From positions 1 to 64,000 of the forward strand of contig JAFGPV010000091.1 of NCBI GenBank assembly GCA_016936015.1: a stretch of 64,000 bases of DNA. Direction: 5' to 3'. This document shows positions 14,682 to 22,492 of the stretch, one piece after another (the stretch's first letter is position 1; the number at the start of each line of letters is the position of its first letter). The translations under genes and the position numbers were made by a program. Source of the stretch: Pirellulales bacterium (lineage in GTDB: Bacteria; Planctomycetota; Planctomycetia; Pirellulales; Thermoguttaceae). Below the pieces are notes generated by a model. The model made no database searches. It was given only the letters and a program-made list of their open reading frames with translations, and had not been told where the DNA came from.

Positions 14682-15563
14682 TTAGAATGCCGGAACCGGT
14701 ACGCACTCCAGCTTCCAATTCGCGGCCAGTCCCGGCGAGAAATAATGCTTCTCGAAGATCGCCCTTGAATGTCCGAGATGCCGGGCACCGTCCCCGCCGT
14801 TCATTTCGCAAAGCGTCCCGGAGGTTCGCCGGAGCCGATGGAAGAGATTCATCGGCTTGCGCGTGTCGTGTTCGATCCCGGCACACTTTAAGAGCCTGCG
14901 GAAGATCAACCAGAGTTTGGTCGGGTGATAATCGAACGGCCAGAGGAATTCCCGGTCTGTGTCGTAGACGACCATGATTTTCTGGTGAATCTCCGGCGGC
15001 AGAAAGAACAGCCGCTCCCGGCGCGTCTTTTGATTCTCCGGCCGAATCCGCAATGCCATCCGTTGGACGTCGTAGTCCTCTGGGCGAACATGCCGGACCG
15101 CCCCGATCCGTTCTCCGGTCCAGTACACGACCAGTAGGAGCGACAGCCACCACTGGCCGGCCGGGATCCCGCCAATCCAGCCCGTTTGCTGTTTCGCCGC
15201 CGCGAATATCCGTTCGCACTCCTCCAAGGTCCAGCACTCGGGAATCTTTTTCGGCTCCTGGATTTTCGGGATTTTTCGAGGCATGGCGATAATTGACAAT
15301 TCCTCGGCCGCGTAGCGCCACAGCGTTAGCAAGTGTCGCCGGCGGTTGTTCACCGAGGCTGGCGTGTGTGTCTCCGCGTAATGTCTCAGCCAGCGTCCCA
15401 GGAGCGATTCTGAGAGCATTTCCAGCGGCATGGGGCTTGTGCCGCTCCAATTCGAGAGATAGCGCACGGATCGCATGAGGTCGTTTCTGTAGCTCTGGCA
15501 GAGAGACCAGTGGGAATCGAGGTACAGGACAAGAACGTCTTCCAGGTAAACGGGGCGATTCAT
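14682..15563 (-). CDS. int: Phage tyrosine recombinase (integrase)
   Basis: About 293 residues from the ATG at 15563; upstream in-frame codons at 15608 (ATG) and 15632 (TTG) are possible starts, and none has a good ribosome site. The N-terminal SAM-like domain (LEDVLVLYLDSHWS ... LSNW) is followed by the catalytic domain. Its Arg is in TGERIGAVRHV, the His-x2-Arg in HRLRRTSGTL, a second His in HLGHS and the nucleophile Tyr in KHYFSP. It should integrate and, with the small HTH protein upstream, excise the island. The tRNA-Gly at 16754-16826 is the natural target candidate. Confidence 0.9.
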   Translation of the reverse strand: MNRPVYLEDVLVLYLDSHWSLCQSYRNDLMRSVRYLSNWSGTSPMPLEMLSESLLGRWLRHYAETHTPASVNNRRRHLLTLWRYAAEELSIIAMPRKIPKIQEPKKIPECWTLEECERIFAAAKQQTGWIGGIPAGQWWLSLLLVVYWTGERIGAVRHVRPEDYDVQRMALRIRPENQKTRRERLFFLPPEIHQKIMVVYDTDREFLWPFDYHPTKLWLIFRRLLKCAGIEHDTRKPMNLFHRLRRTSGTLCEMNGGDGARHLGHSRAIFEKHYFSPGLAANWKLECVPVPAF

Positions 15564-15866
15564 GGGGTGCGGTGCCGCTGATGCCTGAAAATTCGCCCAA
15601 GCAAACATAGCTCGGGATATCCGCAGGCGCAACAGTTAATAAAGAGCATCCCATGCCTGGCGATCCCTCCCGCCGGGTCCATTCATGCGACCCTGATAAT
15701 CAGTCCATTCGCTGTGGACGCCAAAAGCGGAGCGGAATCCAGTGCTGCGTGATCGGTGCTTTTGGCGTCTGGGGCACCCCGTGGCCAGAGGGCCGAAGAG
15801 TGCTAAAATTTTGAAAATCAAACCGAGAATCTAATTTACGCAAACGCGAATATCTGTCAAGAGGAA

Positions 15867-15884
15867 TTTGAAAATATTTTCAAA
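15867..15884. promoter_or_regulatory. Perfect 18-bp AT palindrome next to xis
   Basis: TTTGAAAATATTTTCAAA reads the same on both strands and lies 7 bp beyond the xis stop codon, between xis and int. It could be an integrase or excisionase arm site, an operator, or part of the int promoter. It stands out sharply against the GC-rich background. Confidence 0.4.
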
Positions 15885-15890
15885 ATTTTT

Positions 15891-16118
15891 TTAAGCGTTG
15901 TCGCGTTTAGACTTAGGGCCGGAATTCTTCTTTTTGAACGTCTTCTTGAAACGCTCGACCTCGCTTGCAGGAATTGCCCATATACGCTTTCCGAGCTTTT
16001 CGCCAGGTAGAATGCCCTTCGCGAGAAACTGCCTAATACGAGCGTCTGAGAGGCCCAGAATGGACGCCGCCTCAAATGACGATAAATAGGCCGATTGGAA
16101 TTTAATCATGGTTGACAT
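15891..16118 (-). CDS. xis: Excisionase-like HTH DNA-binding protein
   Basis: 75 residues. A MerR/excisionase-type winged helix (YLSSFEAASILGLSDARIRQFLAKGILPGEKLGKRIWAIPASEVERF) is followed by a basic tail. The pattern is that of the helix-turn-helix 17 / excisionase family, which bends DNA at att sites and often represses the integrase promoter. It is next to int on the same strand. A palindrome lies just before its start (16126-16144). Confidence 0.75.
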   Translation of the reverse strand: MSTMIKFQSAYLSSFEAASILGLSDARIRQFLAKGILPGEKLGKRIWAIPASEVERFKKTFKKKNSGPKSKRDNA

Positions 16119-16125
16119 TCCCTTT

Positions 16126-16144
16126 ATTTACGATTATCGTAAAT
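16126..16144. promoter_or_regulatory. Operator-like palindrome upstream of xis
   Basis: Arms ATTTACGA and TCGTAAAT (8 bp, perfect) around TTA, starting 8 bp upstream of the xis ATG. The symmetry and position suggest a repressor or autoregulatory site. The next bases, ctgtcaagtacc, share tgtcaagtacc with 5549-5559 in another phage gap. Confidence 0.4.
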
Positions 16145-16252
16145 CTCTGTCAAGTACCAAAAAAAGATGCCGAGCAGTTTTCACGGATTTAGCAACCGCC
16201 GGCGTCCTCGCGGATCGCCGCCACTCGGCACCTTTAATTCTGCTGATCATTT

Positions 16253-16717
16253 TCACAATTGGATCTTTTTGTCCACGAATGCCGCTAGCCTTTTCGCTTT
16301 AATCAGACATGGCGAGAACTTCAATGCCGCTTTGCGATCCAGGGAAACATGCGAAATAAATTCCTCTTTTGCTCTGATAATAATCGAAAAACCATATTTC
16401 GGATGGTGGCTGAAAATAACTTCATGTTCACCGGCCGCGACGGTTTCGCTCAATTTCTTTTTGCAGTTTTGCATCTTCGCGTAATAATGATTCACCCGCA
16501 AAAGAGCGGCGCCGATTTTTTCCGCCTCTTCCGGCGTAAATGAAATTCCATCCATTGATTTGCAAAGGTAGACAGTCGTTGAATCTTCATTTTTTTCGAT
16601 GCGCAATTTCGCTTCTCCGGCCGTCGCAACTGTCCAGTAAAACTCATAGTCGTCGATCACGAATTCATCGGCTGGGTTTGTCCCCAAGACGCTCAGGCAT
16701 AGGATGAGGGCATGCAT
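16253..16717 (-). CDS. Small secreted hypothetical protein at the island border
   Basis: The ATG at 16717 follows AAAGGAAA and begins 154 residues with a short hydrophobic start (MHALILCLSVLGTNPA) that may be a signal peptide. The rest is a mixed alpha/beta protein (EFYWTVATAGEAKLRIEK ... SFTPEEAEKIGAALLRVNHYY ... HEVIFSHHPKYGFSIIIR). It is not recognised. It lies between the tRNA-Gly and xis and could be phage cargo or the last host gene. Confidence 0.5.
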   Translation of the reverse strand: MHALILCLSVLGTNPADEFVIDDYEFYWTVATAGEAKLRIEKNEDSTTVYLCKSMDGISFTPEEAEKIGAALLRVNHYYAKMQNCKKKLSETVAAGEHEVIFSHHPKYGFSIIIRAKEEFISHVSLDRKAALKFSPCLIKAKRLAAFVDKKIQL

Positions 16718-16753
16718 TGTTTTTTCCTTTAGTAATGAGTTGTTAGGTTCCAG

Positions 16754-16826
16754 AGCGGCGAAGGAGGCTCGAACTCCCGACATCGACCTTGGGAAGGTCG
16801 CGCTCTACCGACTGAGCTACCGCCGC
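16754..16826 (-). tRNA. tRNA-Gly (anticodon CCC)
   Basis: A complete cloverleaf folds on the minus strand. The acceptor is GCGGCGG/TCGCCGC with one G-T pair, the D arm GCTC...GAGC and the anticodon stem CGACC/GGTCG around TTCCCAA. The T arm is GGGAG-TTCGAGC-CTCCT. No CCA is encoded. Its 3' end points toward the phage island, as expected for a tRNA used as an integration site. Confidence 0.9.
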
Positions 16827-16949
16827 AAACATAGGGGTTATAACGGCATTGATGACCAAGATTATAAAGTATTCCACTGAGTTACTGCCGCAATGTTCTC
16901 GTCTTTTAAGATATCCCCGGCCTGCCGTAGCGTCAAGGGAGGGGCCGTC

Positions 16950-17405
16950 TTAGGGATTTGGCGGGCCTTCGGTGGAGGAAGACGGTGGAATCGGCGAGAG
17001 GACGGCCTGCAAAAAGCGGCCGCCGCTTTCGTACCAGCCCTGGCGGGTAAAACGGCACCAATTCAGGTCGATGAGGAATCCCAGCCAGCGCCCCTGACTC
17101 TCCAGCGAGGCGATCATGCGGCGGTGGGGAAGAGGTTTCGGATGGTAAAAGCCCAGGCCCTGCTCCGAAAGGTGCTTGCCGACCACCACGATCGTCTCCC
17201 CTTCCGGCGTGATGCCGTCGGCACCCACCGGCGTCAGGTGAACCAGATACGGGAAGGGATACCGCGTTTCCTTTCGACGCTCGGGCAGATCGAGCCGGGG
17301 ATACAAGGCACTCAGCAATCCCCAAACCTGAAGGCGGAGTTCGTCTTCTTCAAAGGGAGGCTTCTCGGAGAGGAAATCGACCGGCAACAGGGGCGGATTA
17401 TTCAT
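16950..17405 (-). CDS. PilZ-like domain protein
   Basis: The ATG at 17405, preceded by AAGGTG, gives 151 residues. The segment ERRKETRYPFPYLVHLTPV has the RxxxR-type lead of PilZ domains. It is followed by VVVGKHLSEQGLGFYHPKPLPHRRMIASLES and a C-terminal beta hairpin (WCRFTRQGWYESGGRFL). PilZ proteins usually bind cyclic di-GMP and control motility or polysaccharide synthesis. The second binding motif (D/NxSxxG) appears here as LSEQG, so ligand binding is uncertain. It stands alone between a tRNA and a minus-strand gene. Confidence 0.55.
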   Translation of the reverse strand: MNNPPLLPVDFLSEKPPFEEDELRLQVWGLLSALYPRLDLPERRKETRYPFPYLVHLTPVGADGITPEGETIVVVGKHLSEQGLGFYHPKPLPHRRMIASLESQGRWLGFLIDLNWCRFTRQGWYESGGRFLQAVLSPIPPSSSTEGPPNP

Positions 17406-17648
17406 GGCGGCTTCACCTTGCACAAGAGACCATGCAACCCGGGCAACGGGCGCCCGGAAACTCGGCAGACCGGTTAGCGGCGGCCGGGGAACCTGCAGGG
17501 CGCGCTCTCGGGGATGAGAACGGGATATCCGATGGATGCTGCATTCCTGAATTTCACAACACCACAGAGATAAGACGGACGGCGCCGGTTGGCGAAAAGG
17601 CCCAAAATAAATTTAGGTTGCGATCATCCCCGTGTCAAATCAGCCCGA

Positions 17649-18662
17649 TTAGCGGTTCTTGCCGTCTCGCGACGTCGTCCAGCGGTGCTGGATGTACGCG
17701 ATATTCTGAATAAAGGGGGCGTAGTACGGGTCGCAGGCCAGACCGCGGCGCAGCAGGTCGGCCGCCTCGGCGAACCGGGATTGCTCGCCCAGGGCGATCG
17801 ACCAGTTGTTGATCGTCGCCAGGAGGTTGCCCCGGGCGGTGCGGCTGAGCGGATCGAGCGTCAGCGACTTGGCGTTGGCGGCCGCCGCCGCGGAGTAACG
17901 CTTGTCGCGGAGCAGATCCACGCCGCGGTTGTAGTAAATCATGGCCGTAAGCTCAAGCGGCGTCACTTCACGGACCGGGGCGGTTCCGTCAACTCCTGCA
18001 GGCCCGAGGATTTTGGGGGCGGCTCCGGTCGCTCGGCGTGGATCGTGGTCGAGTCCCAGCCAGCCGGGACAGGTGGTTTCCATGTCCAGTGGTCCGTCGG
18101 GCAGGAAAACGCGGCACAAGGCGTGACCGGTGGATTGCAGCCCGCAGCAGCGGATCCCCAGCCGCTGGGCCAGGCAGAGGTACAGCACCGTCGCACTGAC
18201 GCAATTGTAGCGGCCGTGGTCGAGCGATTCCCGCAGGTCGGTGGCGGACAATCGGTAGCCGCCGCGCAACGCGTGCTTGTGGAGGAACTGGAAGAGGATT
18301 TCCGCGTTCCGCTGGGTGGAATCGGTCAGGCGTCCCGTTTTTTGCAGCTCCTCGACGAGCCGGTCCAATTGCGATTGATAGTGCCGTAAGACCTCCGGCT
18401 GCACAACGCCGTCGGCGATCAGGGCCGCTTCAAAGAGCGATAGCCGATCGAGCGCGCCGTCGGCGGCGTCGTCAAAAAGCGATTGCTCCAGCCCGGCGAG
18501 CGGTCCCCGCAGGGAATCCACCAGCGGCCGGATCGACGGGCCGTTTTCCGCCGAGATCGACGGCGGAGATGGTTCGCTGTAGCCGACGGTCGGTATCAAT
18601 AGTCCGAGCAATCCGGCTAGGAAGCAGTACCACAGCGGCGGCAACATTACATGGCGGATCAT
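17649..18662 (-). CDS. Secreted transglutaminase-like protein with TPR repeats
   Basis: 337 residues. A signal peptide (about 1-29) is followed by a helical region and a transglutaminase-like core. The core has Cys in YNCVSATVLYLCLAQRLGI, His in GHALCRVFLPDG and Asp/Glu in LDMETTCPGWLG, the expected Cys-His-Asp order. The last 110 residues contain two or three TPR-like helical pairs (YYNRGVDLLRDKRYSAAA, NWSIALGEQSRFAEAADLLRRGLACDP). The layout recalls SirB1-like proteins with TPR. It probably acts outside the cytoplasm; the substrate is unknown. Confidence 0.65.
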   Translation of the reverse strand: MIRHVMLPPLWYCFLAGLLGLLIPTVGYSEPSPPSISAENGPSIRPLVDSLRGPLAGLEQSLFDDAADGALDRLSLFEAALIADGVVQPEVLRHYQSQLDRLVEELQKTGRLTDSTQRNAEILFQFLHKHALRGGYRLSATDLRESLDHGRYNCVSATVLYLCLAQRLGIRCCGLQSTGHALCRVFLPDGPLDMETTCPGWLGLDHDPRRATGAAPKILGPAGVDGTAPVREVTPLELTAMIYYNRGVDLLRDKRYSAAAAANAKSLTLDPLSRTARGNLLATINNWSIALGEQSRFAEAADLLRRGLACDPYYAPFIQNIAYIQHRWTTSRDGKNR

Positions 18663-20092
18663 GGCGGCAGGTGCGGTTGCAACGGTTGTCCGGGCGGCGG
18701 GAAGTTTGGTCGTTAGTCAAGCGCCAACGATCAGTACAACTCTAGGATGCAAAATGGCATCATGCCGCGGATCTTTTATTCAATCCATTGTTGGAGGCAT
18801 CGGGGGGTGGAAAGTCTCGGTTTTTACGGGATTTGCGGGCAATTGTTGGACGGAGAGTTTTAAGGGGTCAGGGGTCAGGGGTGTTCCGAAACTGGAGTTT
18901 CGGAATAAGGGAGATTCAGTTGGTCATCAACTTTTGAAAAATTCACGGGCGGGCCCCCAGTTAGGGGTTTTAAAACCAATCACAACCTGAAATAACGTTC
19001 CACCGCGTGTTCACCCTGCGGGAAAACACGCTTGTTTTTCAAAATGGACGTGCTATTTCCCAAGGGAAACCGTAATGCCGTTCTTTTGGGGAGGCCGTTG
19101 TGGAACAAAAAGCGCTTTTCCCACGTTTTTTTATGGGGCTGCTCCCCTTTCGATTACAAGCCGTCAGGTAAGCGGCGGCGCATATTTTCCACGCGGAGGG
19201 AGGGAATCGAAAAACACAGTAATTTTTATCCATGCAGTAGCCGCATCCCGAAGATGGTTTTCTTCCAAGGGTTATGATGATCGACGGGCCGAAGGCCCTG
19301 TGGTTCACCCAGCCCTGGGCATCGCCCAGGGGGACCAGGGCAACGCCATGTTGGCCCCGGCCCAACGGGCCAGCCGTTCCGCACGGCGAACGAACCGTTG
19401 GCCCGATGGGCCGGAATCGCCCTCCTCCGGCTTCCGCCCCCTGGGCGTTGCCCAGGGCTGGGTGACCTGCTGCCCCGTTGGGACAGCCTCGATGCAGACT
19501 TGAAGATGAACAAAACCACGATCCTTGATAAAAGCACGGAAATCTTCGGTTTTAGCAGCCCAGAAACAAAGTGGACTATTGTACATTATATGGATAAGTG
19601 GCCAATTTGCAAGAGCTTTTTGCACTTTTTTTCGAAAGTCGAAAGTCGAGAGTCGAATGTCGGAGGTCATGCCTCGACGATCAACTCTCAACCTTCGATC
19701 TTCCCTGTTTGGCTGCGGCCGTTGGCCAAGCTACGGGGCCACGTGGGAGATTTTGGGGGAAGAGGATTTTATCGCAGCCGGGGGTGGCAAAAAGGATTGG
19801 CGTCTTTTGTGGGGGTTGGTAAGGTGATTCTATGCGTTGGTCGAGGGGAACAACACAGGCGGGCCATCTTTCTATTGGCTGCGTCAGTGGGGGCGACCGA
19901 ACCATCTAACCGCAAATAACTTGCTATCAAAATGTGGAGCTTTTCCCATTAGAGCACCTTGCACAATGGCGATTCGACGGATACATTCAAATGCGTTAGC
20001 CACTGAGAGCGTAGCACGGCAGACCGTTTGACTCACCGGCGCTATTAGCACAGCCTATAACTCGGAGAGAGTTATAGAAGACCTAACCAGCG
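18663..20092. other. 1.4-kb intergenic region with degraded repeats
   Basis: I see no gene. Open frames on both strands read as low-quality repeat translations. The content includes a 9-bp hairpin (18884-18905) after a ggggtcaggggtca tract and the large inverted repeat at 19306-19464. A stretch at 19630-19680 (gtcgaaagtcgagagtcg) looks like another dispersed repeat. The sequence near 19850-20090 is lower in GC and leads to the DUF5677-type gene, suggesting an insertion border. Confidence 0.5.
19306..19464. repeat. Interspersed repeat with 28-bp inverted arms
   Basis: Arms at 19306-19333 and 19437-19464 match as inverted repeats at 27 of 28 positions. Each arm itself contains the palindrome ccctgggc...gcccaggg. 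Inside, ggcccaacgggcca and tggcccgatgggcc form a second imperfect pair. It looks like a REP-type or small MITE-type element. Its translations (PGRCPGLG, LGDAQGWVNHRAFGP) are phrases I associate with planctomycete repeats, from memory. Confidence 0.65.
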
Positions 20093-20995
20093 ATGCATGA
20101 TGTAATGCAGTTTCCAGAAGAACAACTGATACGGAAGTCTGTTGAGCAAAAGTGTGGTGATATCATCAACCTTGCAAAGCGAATTCTAAGTTCATGGACA
20201 ACTATCAAACGTTGGCAAGTCCACACTGATTCTAACTTGCCTCCAGAAGTAAGAAATGCTGCCTGCGTTCTTGACATAAGGGCCTGCCGTCAGTTTCGGA
20301 GTGTTATCGAATTGTGTATGCGAGGAGAAGCCCATGACGCATCTATTTTGACTCGAACGATGTTTGAAGGACTTCTTGCGTTGGAATTCGTTTTGAAGCC
20401 TAGGATTTCCCTTAAACACTACAAAAATAAGAGAAACGCTCCTTCGTCAATGCCAAGATTGTTGCGGGCGAGATTGTATCTGACGTACTTTGGCTTCCAA
20501 TGGGAAGTCCTCAGGTCGCGGAATAGATCGAAACCAGGTGCTAAACGTCACGCGAGTCGATTGGCATCTCAGGTGCCAAAGCAGGTACTGGATGATTATG
20601 CGTCTCTTATAGGCTTTGAGTGGGTAGAGAGATTCAAACAACATCCTCGCACGTACTCCGGGCTCAGCGTATCTGATCTTGCGCATGCAATAGGACCGGT
20701 CTATGCAAGATGGCACAATGTCGTTTACGCCATTCAGTCCGGGGCTGTTCACGCTTCGAATGCTGCTGAGTTGCTACATTCTGTCGGCACTATCTGGCAT
20801 GATATGCCTTGCTATGTTGATAAAACACTAAAGTGTGCAATGGATATATTCTTAGCAGGAGCCAAATTACTTTACAAACACATTGGATTCGGCTCTGCGG
20901 TTGGCATGCTTCTGAGCGGGCTTGATGATCAATATAGGGAAATCAAGGAAGAGCGGAGAAGTAGGAGGTCCAACCAAAGAGTCGATCGAGGGTAA
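20093..20995 (+). CDS. DUF5677-like hypothetical protein
   Basis: 300 residues, all alpha. The core ACRQFRSVIELCMRGEAHDASILTRTMFEGLLALEFVL is the pattern of the DUF5677 family. A basic region follows, then a C-terminal helix bundle (GAVHASNAAELLHSVGTIWHD). No enzyme motif is known for the family; such genes are often found alone in accessory DNA. The coding sequence is visibly poorer in GC than its neighbours and stands by itself after a long repeat-rich gap, suggesting horizontal transfer. No good ribosome site precedes the ATG. Confidence 0.6.
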   Translation: MHDVMQFPEEQLIRKSVEQKCGDIINLAKRILSSWTTIKRWQVHTDSNLPPEVRNAACVLDIRACRQFRSVIELCMRGEAHDASILTRTMFEGLLALEFVLKPRISLKHYKNKRNAPSSMPRLLRARLYLTYFGFQWEVLRSRNRSKPGAKRHASRLASQVPKQVLDDYASLIGFEWVERFKQHPRTYSGLSVSDLAHAIGPVYARWHNVVYAIQSGAVHASNAAELLHSVGTIWHDMPCYVDKTLKCAMDIFLAGAKLLYKHIGFGSAVGMLLSGLDDQYREIKEERRSRRSNQRVDRG

Positions 20996-21189
20996 CGACT
21001 CCTCTAACTGTTGGCTGCCGTGAGATCAGCAAAGAACGGGGGGCCTATATAATGACCAAGCATTGCCCTAACGGTGCAGGACCGGTGGTGGCGGGTTCTG
21101 ATCAACTCAATTCAGTTGCTCGTGTGGTCCCTGCTCTCGTAGCGGTGGATGATCCTGAGTTTTCTGAAGGAGACAGCGGTCGAACGGTA

Positions 21190-22176
21190 CTACGGCCGCC
21201 ATCTACACCTCATTGCGAGGAGGACGAGGGCTGCTCCGCTCATCAGCAGTACCATTGTGGTTGGCTCAGGGATCTTGAGGGTGCCATCGCCGTACCAAAC
21301 ACCCCAATGGGCTTGGTACTCGGGCGGAGCCTTCCACTCTTCGTCGAAGGACTCGAAATAACACATCTTGACGGCGGGATCTTCCCTCATCCACTCGAGA
21401 CATCCCTCCAGATACCGTGCGGCGTTCTCGCAGGAGGGGACAGCATCTCCGACTGTCTCGCCCGCGCTCGGCCAGCCCGTCTCACCGATCCAGATCTCGC
21501 GATTCGGATTGGCGTCGCAGATCAATGTGTAGATGCTCTTGAGTCGATCGATCGCGTCGTCGATGTTGTATCCCTCGTGGAAAGGAAAGATGTTGGCTAA
21601 TATCGGACCGTCGAGTTCATCGAAAAGTGTCGGAAAGATTTCCTTGCCCGTGTCGGGCATAAAAATCGTCGACCACGGCTCGGCAATGGCGATCGGGATA
21701 CATTCCTTCTTTTCCTCGCTCCGGATGGGCTTAACGACGTTGATGATGTAGTCGCGCATCTCGTCCCACGGCATCCCTTGGAATATTTCCTCGTTCCCGA
21801 CCACCACTATATCGCTGGGAGCAGGCTCGCATACCGCCGCCTGGAACGCGCAGTGGAGTTGATCCTCATCGTCTTCGCCGCGAATCCACGTGCCGATAAG
21901 TGTTCGCCCACCACGATCCCTGACCAACGGTGGAATCGTACAAAGCTGCTCGTCGCATCCATAGGTGCGCACCCAGTATGTGTACGGGGAGATGATATCC
22001 AACTGGTCCTCGATCTGTCCGGACGGGAGGGTGTCACCAGGCCTCTGTCCTTGTACGTAAGGCCCATAGCAGAGACCTTGGAAGCACTCAGACGGCAAGG
22101 ACGGGTTAGTAATGCAGTCGGCGAATGCTGTGGTGCAAATTACGATTACAAGCAGCAGGGACGCGATTCGGAGCAT
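21190..22176 (-). CDS. Secreted GH17-like beta-glucanase with PEP-CTERM signal
   Basis: 328 residues. A signal peptide spans 1-19. The TIM-barrel glycosidase carries its two catalytic Glu in conserved spots: Glu129 (or 130) in DIVVVGNEE as acid/base, and Glu232 in IWIGETGWPSAG as nucleophile. Both are hallmarks of GH17 endo- or exo-1,3-beta-glucanases. The last 27 residues are a PEP-CTERM sorting tag: PEP at 303-305, a hydrophobic helix, then RCRWRP. The protein should be exported and processed by an exosortase. A ribosome site AAAGGAAG precedes the ATG. The substrate may be laminarin-like glucan, which is inference. Confidence 0.8.
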   Translation of the reverse strand: MLRIASLLLVIVICTTAFADCITNPSLPSECFQGLCYGPYVQGQRPGDTLPSGQIEDQLDIISPYTYWVRTYGCDEQLCTIPPLVRDRGGRTLIGTWIRGEDDEDQLHCAFQAAVCEPAPSDIVVVGNEEIFQGMPWDEMRDYIINVVKPIRSEEKKECIPIAIAEPWSTIFMPDTGKEIFPTLFDELDGPILANIFPFHEGYNIDDAIDRLKSIYTLICDANPNREIWIGETGWPSAGETVGDAVPSCENAARYLEGCLEWMREDPAVKMCYFESFDEEWKAPPEYQAHWGVWYGDGTLKIPEPTTMVLLMSGAALVLLAMRCRWRP

Positions 22177-22492
22177 GATTTGCTTCCTTTTCTAGAAAAG
22201 GCACGTCTTACCCTGTTAGAATCACCCACGAGATAGATTATACATAACGCCAAGGTACTTATCTACCCCTTTTCGGCGATCGATCAATAAGAGGAATCAT
22301 GCACACGTACGTTTTCTAAACGCCTTTCATAGAGGAGTTTACGCACTTTACGATACACCAACGTATGCGGGAAAACGGAATCCCGTCAGACAAAGAATTC
22401 TCTGTGTTGGGGATGTGGGTGAACCGATGCCCCAGGCCTTCGCTGTGCTGCGGCCTGGGCTTTCGTGGCGCGCCGCTTCGCGGCTGAGGTTT
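22177..22492. other. 316-bp gap, promoter of the glucanase gene
   Basis: No gene is seen. The right-hand part, 22177-22300, is AT-richer and must hold the GH17 promoter on the minus strand. The rest lies beyond the stop of the six-hairpin glycosidase and shows no clear terminator. Confidence 0.4.

Noticed and set aside
14170-15654. A 494-codon open frame on the minus strand across int and csrA
   Set aside because: It overlaps the integrase in another frame, and its translation is Arg/Pro/Ala-rich without motifs. The integrase has all catalytic residues.
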